DNA of 64,000 nucleotides from an uncultured Prevotellaceae bacterium (GTDB taxonomy: Bacteria; Bacteroidota; Bacteroidia; Bacteroidales; Bacteroidaceae). Below, one piece after another: positions 50,675 through 58,559 of the stretch. The notes under the pieces are model-generated. The model worked only from the letters and a program-made list of their open reading frames with translations, was not told where the DNA came from and did not search any database. Each line of letters starts with the position of its first letter. The stretch's first letter is position 1. The stretch lies in NCBI GenBank assembly GCA_902770195.1, contig CACXSA010000014.1:41661-105660 (forward strand). The letters are read 5' to 3'. Both the position numbers and the translations under genes were made by a program.

Positions 50675-51607
50675 GCAAAAACCTGTCAGAATAACCATCA
50701 ATACTTCTGCCGTTCGATTCACTCGGACGGCTTTTTTCATGTCGTCAGTGGTCAGTTCACGTTCGTTCTCACCAATAAAAGGTTTGTCGAAAAGTTCGCC
50801 AAAGTAATAATGCGGACCACCAAAACGACAATTCAAAATGCCTGCCAAAGCAGCTTCTGGATAACCGCTATTGGGCGAAGCGTGGTGTCGTCCGTAGTGA
50901 CGGACGAAAGTGATCATTGACCATTGACCACTGACCATTGCATGAGGCAATACCATTAGCAATGCCGTCAGGCGGGCAGGAATATAGTTGGCAATATCGT
51001 CGATATGTGCTGCCCAACATCCAAAGTCTTTATAACGTTCTGTCTTATAGCCTATCATCGAATCGAGTGTGTTCACCATCTTATAGGCCAGCATCCCAGG
51101 AACACCCAGTATCGCCAACCAGAACAAAGGGGCAATGACACCATCGCTCAGATTCTCTGCCAGCGTTTCCAAGGCTGCCGTCCGTACTTCCTGCGCTGAG
51201 AGTTCTGAGGTGTCGCGACCTACGATACGGGCAACCTGTACCCTGCCCTCCTCTAACGATCGGTCAACAGCACGAAAGACGGCACGTACCTCACGAATCA
51301 ATGTAGTGCCAGCCAGACAATAGAAAATCAGCAAGGCTGAAATGATGGATGATGGCAGATGGATGATGGATGATGGCAGATGGATGATGGATAAGGTGAG
51401 TATAAAGACCCCGGCAATGAGACAAACAGCAACAAGGGCACCTTTCAGTTTTCGATAACTGCCTTTGTTCCATCTGCGTTCGCAAAAGGCGATCATCTTT
51501 CCGAAGCCCACAACAGGATGGGGCAACCATGACGGGTCACCCAAAACGAGGTCGAGCAACCATCCCGCTAACAGAGGGAAAAGTCCTGCCAATGTGTCAC
51601 TCATCAT
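50657..51607 (-). CDS. cbiB: Adenosylcobinamide-phosphate synthase CbiB, with two inserted repeats
   Basis: 316 residues. CbiB motifs are LLDLVLGDPSWLPHPVVGFG, ENLSDGVIAPLFWLAILGVPG, YKMVNTLDSMIGYKTERY, PARLTALLMVL and HHASPNSGYPEAALAG. Residues 73-89 (IHLPSSIIHLPSSII) are a 21-bp tandem repeat, and residues of about 222-232 (MVSGQWSMI) derive from a TGACCAT repeat. Both lie in loops or helices where family alignments would normally be shorter. Several membrane helices. It is the last gene of the cbiA-cbiP-cobD-cbiB operon and overlaps its upstream gene by 11 bases. Confidence 0.92.
   Translation of the reverse strand: MMSDTLAGLFPLLAGWLLDLVLGDPSWLPHPVVGFGKMIAFCERRWNKGSYRKLKGALVAVCLIAGVFILTLSIIHLPSSIIHLPSSIISALLIFYCLAGTTLIREVRAVFRAVDRSLEEGRVQVARIVGRDTSELSAQEVRTAALETLAENLSDGVIAPLFWLAILGVPGMLAYKMVNTLDSMIGYKTERYKDFGCWAAHIDDIANYIPARLTALLMVLPHAMVSGQWSMITFVRHYGRHHASPNSGYPEAALAGILNCRFGGPHYYFGELFDKPFIGENERELTTDDMKKAVRVNRTAEVLMVILTGFCLVVCH
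50911..50943 (-). repeat. TGACCAT tandem repeat inside cbiB
   Basis: The plus strand reads CATTGACCATTGACCACTGA and continues CCATTGCATG, an imperfect run of 7-base units. Read in-frame in cbiB. Similar TTCACTATTCACTG runs occur between genes near 2265-2290. Confidence 0.75.
51341..51390 (-). repeat. 21-bp tandem repeat inside cbiB
   Basis: Two 21-base units (51341-51361, 51362-51382) and a partial third, all built from GATGGATGATGGCAGATG. Unit length is a multiple of three, so copy-number change would keep the frame. Confidence 0.88.
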
Positions 51608-52571
51608 GTCTTATCTCCATATATTCTTGGATGGCTTCCACCAGCATATCGTCCTCTCTTGGTGACTGAGCCGCAACACGGAAATGGCGGGCTGTCAGTC
51701 CCGGGAAATTGGACGCATCGCGAATCAACATGTGATGCTGACGAGCCAGATAATCTTTCAGATGAGCAGCAGAACCCTCTTCAAGCTGACACAGCATGAA
51801 GTTGGTATTCGTTTCTTGCGTAAGAATGCCATCAATCTGTTGCAGTCGGTCTCTCAATCTTTGTGCCTCATTGAAGTCTGGTGTACAACGCAGCTCGTCA
51901 TTACATAACAGGAACTTGCCAGCCTCAACAGACAAAGCCGAAACACTCCACGGACGCAAATATTGACGGATATGCTCCGTCAGCGTGGCATTTGCTGTGA
52001 TATACCCCAGTCGCAACCCTGGCACGCCATAGGTCTTGGTCAGCGAATGAATCTGTATCAGGTTAGACATTCGGACTGCCAGGCGAGGATTCATCACGAA
52101 CCGGTCTGTATAGCACTCATACGACTGGTCAAGCACCACCAAGTCATATTTACCCATCATTTCATCTATGGTCAACTGGTCATAAACATCACCTGTGGGA
52201 TTGTTCGGATTACAAAGCCACAACATAGTATGCTCCATATCTGTTCTTGGGAACAAGTTGCAGGCATCCCCATACTCGCTGAAAGTGGGTTGCGGAACAT
52301 CGGTTTGCAGGGGAAAAGCCTGAGCTATCAGGTAGATGGCCTCGGTAGCACCATTGGTGACTATAACCTCGTCGGGGGTTAAACCGTGTTGTTGGGCTAT
52401 CAGCTCCTCAAGCGACCATGCCTCTGGTTCCGGATAATGACTAATCAGTTCCGGACATGCTGCCAAATGAGCCATCAACACTTGATGACTGTGATGCGCA
52501 CAAATGTTCGACGAGAAGTCCGTCTCAATGTGCGGATACTGATATGAATCGTCGCCGTGTCCTTTAATCAT
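51597..52571 (-). CDS. cobD: CobD-like threonine-phosphate decarboxylase / aminotransferase
   Basis: 324 residues, fold type I PLP enzyme. Landmarks are HGDDSYQYPHIETDFSSNI at the start, VTNGATEAIYLIAQAFP, LCNPNNPTGDVYDQ and the PLP-lysine Lys179 in IHSLTKTYGVPGLRLGY. It supplies aminopropanol phosphate for the nucleotide loop. A histidinol-phosphate aminotransferase assignment is excluded by the HGDD start and the position between cbiP and cbiB. Overlaps cbiP by 8 bases. Confidence 0.93.
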   Translation of the reverse strand: MIKGHGDDSYQYPHIETDFSSNICAHHSHQVLMAHLAACPELISHYPEPEAWSLEELIAQQHGLTPDEVIVTNGATEAIYLIAQAFPLQTDVPQPTFSEYGDACNLFPRTDMEHTMLWLCNPNNPTGDVYDQLTIDEMMGKYDLVVLDQSYECYTDRFVMNPRLAVRMSNLIQIHSLTKTYGVPGLRLGYITANATLTEHIRQYLRPWSVSALSVEAGKFLLCNDELRCTPDFNEAQRLRDRLQQIDGILTQETNTNFMLCQLEEGSAAHLKDYLARQHHMLIRDASNFPGLTARHFRVAAQSPREDDMLVEAIQEYMEIRHDE

Positions 52572-54054
52572 CGCTGGATAGGATTTGATAGAGTTTGTCT
52601 ATGTCCACATGCTGGCGAACATGGTCAGCCAGCTTGTCGTATTGCTGTTGTTTGAAGTCGGCATAGCTGAGAGCGGTAGCCAATTTTTCACTTTTCTTTG
52701 ACCTAAAGGTGCAAAGCGACCCTTGGGTCGAGCGATCTTTTCCCTTTTCATTTAATATATACTCAATGACTGGTGCATTATCGAGGAACCCATGAATATA
52801 AGTCCCGATGCAATGGTCTGTCTGCATAATGGCCTTGCTGGTATCGCTGACGCCTTGGTGTATCTCGTAGCCTTGACACGCCTGACCTTCAAACTGGAAA
52901 GAAACCTGTTCCGTCTTTTTCTCAGCAGTCATTGTGGTGTGGATAGGTAACAAACCAAGACCTGGCAGGCGGGCTATCGTGCCCTCGATGCCATCAGGGT
53001 CTTCTATCGTCTGACCTAACATCTGGTATCCTCCACAAATGCCAATCACCATCTTTCCCTCACGATGGGCACGCTGTATAGCCTGTGCACAACCATTTCG
53101 ACGGAGCTCCAACAAGTCGTCCAAGGTGGATTTCGTACCAGGCAGGATAATGATGTCTGCACGGCTGATGTCTGCCACATTGTTGGTATAGAACAGGTTG
53201 ACGCGTGGGTCGCGCTCCAATGTGTCGAAGTCGGTGAAGTTAGAGATATGGCGCAACAGTACGACAGCCACATTCACCTTGCCCTCAGCCAGTTCACGTT
53301 GTTTCTTTTCAAGGCTTACCGAGTCTTCTTCCTCTATAAAGATGTCCTTGAAATATGGAACGACACCCAAGACAGGGGTGCCACAGATGTCTTCCAGCAT
53401 GCGTCGCCCCTCATCGAAAAGACGCATATCACCTCGGAACTTGTTGATGATAATACCTTTGATAAGCTTGCGGTCCTCAGGTGTCTGCAACATGATGCTG
53501 CCATAAACGGAAGCAAAGACGCCGCCTCTATCAATGTCACCCACCAAGATGACGTCAGCATCAGCGTGACGTGCCATAGGAAGATTCACAAGGTCAGTAT
53601 CCTTCAGGTTAATCTCAGAGATACTGCCTGCCCCTTCCAATACGATGGGATTGTATTTTGTTGCGAGACGGTCAAAGGCCTTACAAACCTCTCCACGAAA
53701 ATCAATCTCCGAAGTACCGCGTCGCCAATAGTCATACGCATTCTTATTGCCAATAGGCTTACCATTCAATACAACTTGCGAGGTATGGTCTGAATTGGGT
53801 TTCAGCAGCAGCGGGTTCATATCCGTATGACAGGGGATGCCCGCAGCTTCTGCCTGTACAGCTTGGGCGCGTCCTATCTCCAAACCTTCAGGAGTGGCAT
53901 AGCTGTTGAGCGCCATATTCTGAGCTTTGAACGGAGCAGGGTTGTAACCGTCCTGCTTGAAGATGCGACAAAGGGCGGCAGCAAGAATGCTCTTGCCTAC
54001 GTCACTGCCTGTACCAGCCAGCATCACGGGATGTAGTTTAGCCAATGATTTCAT
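52564..54054 (-). CDS. cbiP: Cobyric acid synthase CbiP/CobQ, with an inserted repeat
   Basis: 496 residues. N-terminal P-loop domain (MLAGTGSDVGKSILAAALCR, FKAQNMALNSYAT, LEGAGSISEINL) and C-terminal glutaminase domain (MVIGICGGYQMLG with nucleophile Cys, GYEIHQG, GTYIHGFLD). It amidates four side chains of the corrin ring. Residues of about 438-453 (DRSTQGSLCTFRSKK) are the short form of the dispersed element, inserted between YILNEKG and the terminal helix. Length is close to normal because it lies near the C-terminus. Confidence 0.94.
   Translation of the reverse strand: MKSLAKLHPVMLAGTGSDVGKSILAAALCRIFKQDGYNPAPFKAQNMALNSYATPEGLEIGRAQAVQAEAAGIPCHTDMNPLLLKPNSDHTSQVVLNGKPIGNKNAYDYWRRGTSEIDFRGEVCKAFDRLATKYNPIVLEGAGSISEINLKDTDLVNLPMARHADADVILVGDIDRGGVFASVYGSIMLQTPEDRKLIKGIIINKFRGDMRLFDEGRRMLEDICGTPVLGVVPYFKDIFIEEEDSVSLEKKQRELAEGKVNVAVVLLRHISNFTDFDTLERDPRVNLFYTNNVADISRADIIILPGTKSTLDDLLELRRNGCAQAIQRAHREGKMVIGICGGYQMLGQTIEDPDGIEGTIARLPGLGLLPIHTTMTAEKKTEQVSFQFEGQACQGYEIHQGVSDTSKAIMQTDHCIGTYIHGFLDNAPVIEYILNEKGKDRSTQGSLCTFRSKKSEKLATALSYADFKQQQYDKLADHVRQHVDIDKLYQILSSDD
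52695..52737 (-). repeat. Dispersed element, short form, inside cbiP
   Basis: Forty-three bases starting TCTTTGACCTAAAGGTGC and ending in GGGTCGAGCGATC on the plus strand. It matches both ends of the long element at 46523-46604 but lacks about 38 internal bases. Confidence 0.8.
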
Positions 54055-55339
54055 ACAGATGCGTATAACTTGCTAAAACGTTCTTATACTTGAAAACTGG
54101 AGTGTTGACAGGTTCCCCTTTGGCGTTATAAACCTGCACAATACTTGTTGGCGTTTCACCCACTGAATCGCCTTGCCGCTTGCTATCGGAGGGACGCAAG
54201 AATTGCGTATAGTGGAACTCATGTCCACGATATTCTTTTCCGTCGAGCACGAAGCGCCGATAGCCTAATGAGAGTTTCCTGTCTGCCTGACGGGCTGTGA
54301 TACTATAGGGCAGCACGCCACACATGGGATACTCGCCATTATCTGTCACAATAGCCTTGCAGAGATACATCATGCCTCCACATTCAGCCACTATCCTCCC
54401 TCCTTTCTCAGCATATTCCTTGATAGCCTTTCGACATGTTTCGTTAGCCACAAGCGCTTCCAAATGTTTCTCGGGATAACCACCAGGCAGATAGAGCAAA
54501 TCGACATCGTCAAGACAAGGCACATCCTTCTCCGGATCGAAAAAGCGGGTCGATGCAAAAGCATCCATTCTTTCCTGATAGAGAAAAGCAAAGGAGTCGC
54601 TGTTGCGAGCTATCAATGCATGCAATCCATTGCAATGGAATTGACAACCCATTGCAATGGAATTGAAAATCCATTGCAATGGATTTCTTAATTCAGTTAG
54701 GGCTTGCCAATCGACATGTGACTGCAACAAATTAATGAGTTCGCAGCTCTCTGCCTCTTTGGAATAATCAAGACCAAGATAGCGCGAGCCCTGCTCCAGC
54801 GCTGTTTGCTTGGGCAGATAGCCAAAGCATGTGATACCCAGGTCGTCGCAAACTTGCTGTAACATTGCGAAGTGCTTCTCTGACCCTACTCTGTTAAAGA
54901 TGACACCAACGATTTGCACATCCTTGCGGAAATGGATAAAACCTGAAAGCAACGCTGCCGTCGAGTAAGCTGCCGATTTTGCGTCAACCACCAGTACAAC
55001 TGGGATATCCAACACCTGTGCGATTTCCGCAGAAGAACCTTTGTCGCGATCGTAACCGTCGAACAGTCCCATCATACCTTCAACGATACATATATCAGCA
55101 TCCTTACCATAGTGGGCAAACAACTCGCGGACATGCTGAGGTGTCGCCATGAAAGTATCAAGGTTGATGCTGGGTCTGCCACAAACCGCCCCATGGAATT
55201 TCGTGTCGATATAGTCAGGACCGCACTTAAAGGGTTGCACCCGATAACCTTTGGCTGTCAACAACGCCATCAGCCCTCGGGCAATAGTGGTCTTGCCAGA
55301 GCCACTCGTAGGTGCTGCTATAAGGAAACTTGATTTCAT
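54038..55339 (-). CDS. cbiA: Cobyrinate a,c-diamide synthase CbiA, with an inserted triple repeat
   Basis: 433 residues. N-terminal P-loop (IAAPTSGSGKTTIARGLMALL), FKCGPDYIDTKFH, GMMGLFDGYD, and C-terminal glutaminase part (YLPGGYPEKHLEAL, AECGGMMYLCKA). Residues of about 217-238 (NPLQWIFNSIAMGCQFHCNG) are three in-frame copies of a 22-bp palindromic unit, followed by a return to the family (ALIARNSDSFAFLYQER). First gene of the cbiA-cbiP-cobD-cbiB operon. Its TATCTTTG box is only 5 bases before the ATG. Confidence 0.95.
   Translation of the reverse strand: MKSSFLIAAPTSGSGKTTIARGLMALLTAKGYRVQPFKCGPDYIDTKFHGAVCGRPSINLDTFMATPQHVRELFAHYGKDADICIVEGMMGLFDGYDRDKGSSAEIAQVLDIPVVLVVDAKSAAYSTAALLSGFIHFRKDVQIVGVIFNRVGSEKHFAMLQQVCDDLGITCFGYLPKQTALEQGSRYLGLDYSKEAESCELINLLQSHVDWQALTELRNPLQWIFNSIAMGCQFHCNGLHALIARNSDSFAFLYQERMDAFASTRFFDPEKDVPCLDDVDLLYLPGGYPEKHLEALVANETCRKAIKEYAEKGGRIVAECGGMMYLCKAIVTDNGEYPMCGVLPYSITARQADRKLSLGYRRFVLDGKEYRGHEFHYTQFLRPSDSKRQGDSVGETPTSIVQVYNAKGEPVNTPVFKYKNVLASYTHLYEIIG
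54627..54692 (-). repeat. Three 22-bp palindromic repeats inside cbiA
   Basis: Units begin at 54627, 54649 and 54671. Each contains CCATTGCAATGG, a perfect 12-base palindrome. Total 66 bases (22 codons), so the frame is preserved even though the unit is not a multiple of three. Confidence 0.92.
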
Positions 55340-55344
55340 GGGGA

Positions 55345-55352
55345 CAAAGATA
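55345..55352 (-). promoter_or_regulatory. -7 box of the cbiA operon
   Basis: TATCTTTG on the minus strand, 5 bases before the cbiA ATG, implying a leader of one or two bases. There is no space for a riboswitch before cbiA unless transcription comes from the upstream receptor operon. Confidence 0.6.
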
Positions 55353-55383
55353 CCTAAAAAAACTGAGATAGCAATGTGGTAAG

Positions 55384-55419
55384 TTACTTAAATCGCACCT
55401 TTAGTCCTACCACCAGCAT
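55384..55419 (-). pseudogene. Out-of-frame C-terminal tail of the second TonB receptor
   Basis: The minus-strand frame 55419-55384 reads MLVVGLKVRFK and stops. This is the typical last beta-strand of a TonB-dependent receptor, but the main gene reaches a stop codon (55409-55407) in another frame. Confidence 0.7.
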
Positions 55420-57419
55420 GCGTCAATACGGTTATCAACTTTGTCAAAGATATTATCCACACCTATGCTTGGTTCAAGATATGCCCACTTCACCATATCG
55501 AAAGAATGGGTGGTATTGAGATTCCACAATCCGAATCCGGGAGCATTCTCGTAGCTTCCAGTATAATAGGTCTTTGATTGCAAACGACCATTCAGATTGA
55601 CGTTGAGACCATATTTTCCCCACGAGTGATGATAATTGGCAGCTATCGTAGCCGCATGTCGGATGCTACGTTCCAGCATATCCCACTCTTCACCACTACG
55701 GGTTCTGGCATAGGTATAAACATAGTTAGCCGAAAGATTGAAACCACTGAAAATATTTGCCGACACATTCACCTGCATTCCCTTCACATCTCCTTTGTCG
55801 CTGTTCTGATAGAGCGCATAGCTTACCATCTTGTCAGCCTGATCTTGAGTCATCTCAGGAAACTCAGCCATCAGCATCTTTCTGCTGGCATCGTCAATAT
55901 CGATATTCTGCTTGACTACCATATCGTTGATACGATTCAGATAGCCCGTCACACTTACTGCAATAGTCTGCGTGCGATATTCGGCATTCAGCGAGAAGTA
56001 ATTGCTCTTCTCAGGCTTCAGGTCCTTATTGCCGAAACTGATTTGAGCCTTTCCACGATTCACAGAGAAGTAATGGTAATAGAGTTCGTCGAGACCTGGA
56101 GCACGGAAACCGGCAGAATAGGTAAAGCGGAATCGGAAGCTACCTGGAGCATACATCAGCGTCGCTTTAGGTGTGAGATGCTGATTGAAGGTCTCATGAT
56201 GCGTCAATCGTAAACCTAACGTTGCCGTAAAATCCTTCAAGAATTTTATCTCGTGCTGGGCATAGGCAGCCAACGAATATACATGCTGATCAATATTACC
56301 ACTTGAAGCAGTAAGGTAATCCTTGCGCCAATTGGCTCCAAAGATGGTGGTAGAATTTGTCGTGAGACCCAGTATCGCCTTCAACTGCCCTTCCATCATG
56401 CGCTGTTTCTTCGACTGCACATAATCACCATTCTTGTAAATATCTGTCTCTACATCGTATTCCTTGCCATAGCGGAAACGATCTACGACGAAATCAGCCT
56501 GTAACGAATTCTTAGAAGTGAATTTATAGATTCCACCTACATTCCAACGGAACCCTTTATAACGCATCTCATAATCGGTTCCTCCCGTAACATCCTTACG
56601 GGTTCCTGATCGGTCCGTGATTTTATATGAATAGTCTAAGCCCGCATTCAGTGCCAGATGCTGACTGGGGGCATAGGTGAATTTCTGTCCTATTATGCTC
56701 GATCGATAACCTGTAAACAGCGGTGCTATCGATACTTGCGTTTCTGTATCAGAACCTTTTTTATATTCCAAATCGTTGTTACGATAACTGTCTGCTTTAT
56801 CGTAGGCAAAGGAGGTATAGGAGCCAAAGCCGTTCTTATATATATCCAGTCCTACCGATTCTGTCAGCACTCCATGTCCAGAGACACGGGTATCTGATGT
56901 AACACTGATGAAATCTTGTGTTGGCTGATCGGTAATGATATTGATAACACCAGCAATAGCATCCGAGCCATAGAGCGACGAAGCTGCTCCGTCAAGTACC
57001 TCGATACGCTTGACACGCAACATGTTAATGCGATTCAAATCCACATTATTAGATATGTCACCAGACAACTTCTGTCCGTTAATCAGTATCAATATGTATT
57101 TGTTCCCCAGGCCGTTCAACCGTAAAAAGCTACCCATACTGCTGGGAGCCATCGATGCCTGTGGCATCATACGTGTCAGGGCACCATCAAAAGTGGTGAT
57201 ACCCTGTTCGTGAATCTCCTGACTGGAGAGGACCCTCACTGGCGTCGCCGTACTTTTCAGTCGCTGGTGATGGCCAGAACCGGTTACCACTACAGGATTA
57301 AGATTATAGGTACGATGGACCGCAGAGGAGTCTTTGCGTTCCATCTTATGGATTTGGGAGAAAGCGGCACTCCCCGTGAGGAGTGCCACAGTCAGAACTA
57401 TCAGTTTCTTATAAGTCAT
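55407..57419 (-). CDS. BtuB-like TonB-dependent receptor, C-terminally frameshifted
   Basis: 670 residues with a signal peptide and plug domain (LNPVVVTGSGHHQRLKSTAT, LDGAASSLYGSDAIAGVINI) followed by a beta-barrel. It probably imports cobalamin or another corrinoid. The protein ends at GVDNIFDKVDNRIDACWW, short of the final barrel strand and its terminal aromatic residue. The missing end (VVGLKVRFK) is present in another frame just downstream, so a small deletion probably destroyed the barrel closure signal. It is the third gene of the riboswitch operon, 12 bases after cbiK. Confidence 0.9.
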   Translation of the reverse strand: MTYKKLIVLTVALLTGSAAFSQIHKMERKDSSAVHRTYNLNPVVVTGSGHHQRLKSTATPVRVLSSQEIHEQGITTFDGALTRMMPQASMAPSSMGSFLRLNGLGNKYILILINGQKLSGDISNNVDLNRINMLRVKRIEVLDGAASSLYGSDAIAGVINIITDQPTQDFISVTSDTRVSGHGVLTESVGLDIYKNGFGSYTSFAYDKADSYRNNDLEYKKGSDTETQVSIAPLFTGYRSSIIGQKFTYAPSQHLALNAGLDYSYKITDRSGTRKDVTGGTDYEMRYKGFRWNVGGIYKFTSKNSLQADFVVDRFRYGKEYDVETDIYKNGDYVQSKKQRMMEGQLKAILGLTTNSTTIFGANWRKDYLTASSGNIDQHVYSLAAYAQHEIKFLKDFTATLGLRLTHHETFNQHLTPKATLMYAPGSFRFRFTYSAGFRAPGLDELYYHYFSVNRGKAQISFGNKDLKPEKSNYFSLNAEYRTQTIAVSVTGYLNRINDMVVKQNIDIDDASRKMLMAEFPEMTQDQADKMVSYALYQNSDKGDVKGMQVNVSANIFSGFNLSANYVYTYARTRSGEEWDMLERSIRHAATIAANYHHSWGKYGLNVNLNGRLQSKTYYTGSYENAPGFGLWNLNTTHSFDMVKWAYLEPSIGVDNIFDKVDNRIDACWW

Positions 57420-57431
57420 GAATCTTTGAGT

Positions 57432-58559
57432 TTACTCTTCTGGATACATAGAGTGGTAAGCATCCTCCAGGAATTCAGCCTCCTTGGTGTGCTTGATCCA
57501 AATGTTACGAACGCCCTCGAGTTCCAGCAGTCCGAGTGGGTGCAGACCGGTTTTGGGCACACTTGGATCATAGCCCATGTGCGAAAAGAACTCGAACCAG
57601 CTAACATCCTCGCTCTCGGGTGCCATCGGTTTCCAGTAATCATCGCCCTCACCTGCCATATCATTGTGAGCGTGGTCACCAGCGATAGACATCAGGGCAT
57701 GGAGGAATATCTTACCATTATTGATGCCTTTCTTCTGCATACGATCCAAGACATCCTGCTTGTAGTTTTCGGGCATATCCACAGTACCTACGAAATAGCT
57801 GGTGCTGTAAGCCTGCAGGGCATCCTCCAGTTGTGTGTAGCGGACATTTGCCTTGAAGGTGTCATAGCTGTCGGGGTTACCATGACCCATGAAGGCTACA
57901 GCGCCTTGAGCAGCCTCATTCTTATAAAGAGCGTTCAGCTCTTTGGCTACTGCGGGAACATCCTCGTCCACACTGTTCAGCAGGGGCATACCAAAGCGAA
58001 TAGCCTCATCCGCAGACAGCTTAGCCAGATAGGCGTCGTCCAGGTGAGCATTACCGACATAGCCGTTGTTCATGAACTTCTTGACAGCGGCAACAACAGC
58101 AGCAAACTCCTCACCAGGGATTACCTGCAGCGACTGTACATAGATCTTGCTATACTTTGCAGCACCGATGGCGTGCAACAGGTAGCGGGGCTCGTAGTAG
58201 TCACGTCTTACGATGTTACCATTGTCATCCACATTCTCACCAATGCTGGCACGATTGATGCAGATGTCACTCGAGAAACTGATGTACACGTCAGCATTGG
58301 GGAATTCTTTCTCATAAGCCTCAATGGTCTTGTCGAAAGCCAGGAAAGCATTGTTCCACGTCGAACCGAAAGCTATCAGCAGCACAGCTTCCTTCTTACC
58401 AGACTTTGCTTTCTGCTCAGCTACCTTCTTGTCGTTCACGGAGAACTCTGAGACAATGCTCTCTGTTTTGTTGTCATCGTCACTGCTACATGCAGTAAAC
58501 ACAGGGGCTGTCAGTGCCATAGCCACTGCAGCCAGCATGAATGTCTTAATCTTCTTCAT
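57432..58559 (-). CDS. cbiK: Sirohydrochlorin cobaltochelatase CbiK, exported form
   Basis: 375 residues. An N-terminal signal with a probable lipobox (APVFTACSSDDDN, Cys around residue 23) indicates an exported, membrane-anchored protein. The chelatase starts near residue 55 (KKEAVLLIAFGSTWNNAFLA) and has FMGHGNPDSYD, then HALMSIAGDHAHNDMAGEGD with the metal-binding His residues. Cytoplasmic CbiK inserts cobalt into sirohydrochlorin; here the enzyme would act outside the cytoplasm. It lies between two TonB receptors (overlapping the first by 14 bases). An export role such as metal or tetrapyrrole capture is inference. Confidence 0.92.
   Translation of the reverse strand: MKKIKTFMLAAVAMALTAPVFTACSSDDDNKTESIVSEFSVNDKKVAEQKAKSGKKEAVLLIAFGSTWNNAFLAFDKTIEAYEKEFPNADVYISFSSDICINRASIGENVDDNGNIVRRDYYEPRYLLHAIGAAKYSKIYVQSLQVIPGEEFAAVVAAVKKFMNNGYVGNAHLDDAYLAKLSADEAIRFGMPLLNSVDEDVPAVAKELNALYKNEAAQGAVAFMGHGNPDSYDTFKANVRYTQLEDALQAYSTSYFVGTVDMPENYKQDVLDRMQKKGINNGKIFLHALMSIAGDHAHNDMAGEGDDYWKPMAPESEDVSWFEFFSHMGYDPSVPKTGLHPLGLLELEGVRNIWIKHTKEAEFLEDAYHSMYPEE

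Noticed and set aside
54627-54692. Operator or CRISPR-like array within cbiA
   Set aside because: Units are contiguous and translated in frame in a well-supported enzyme gene; an insertion of repeats explains them better.
57210-58451. Long plus-strand open frame (413 codons) opposite cbiK and the second receptor
   Set aside because: It is antisense to strongly supported genes, and its translation has no motif. It is a shadow caused by codon bias.
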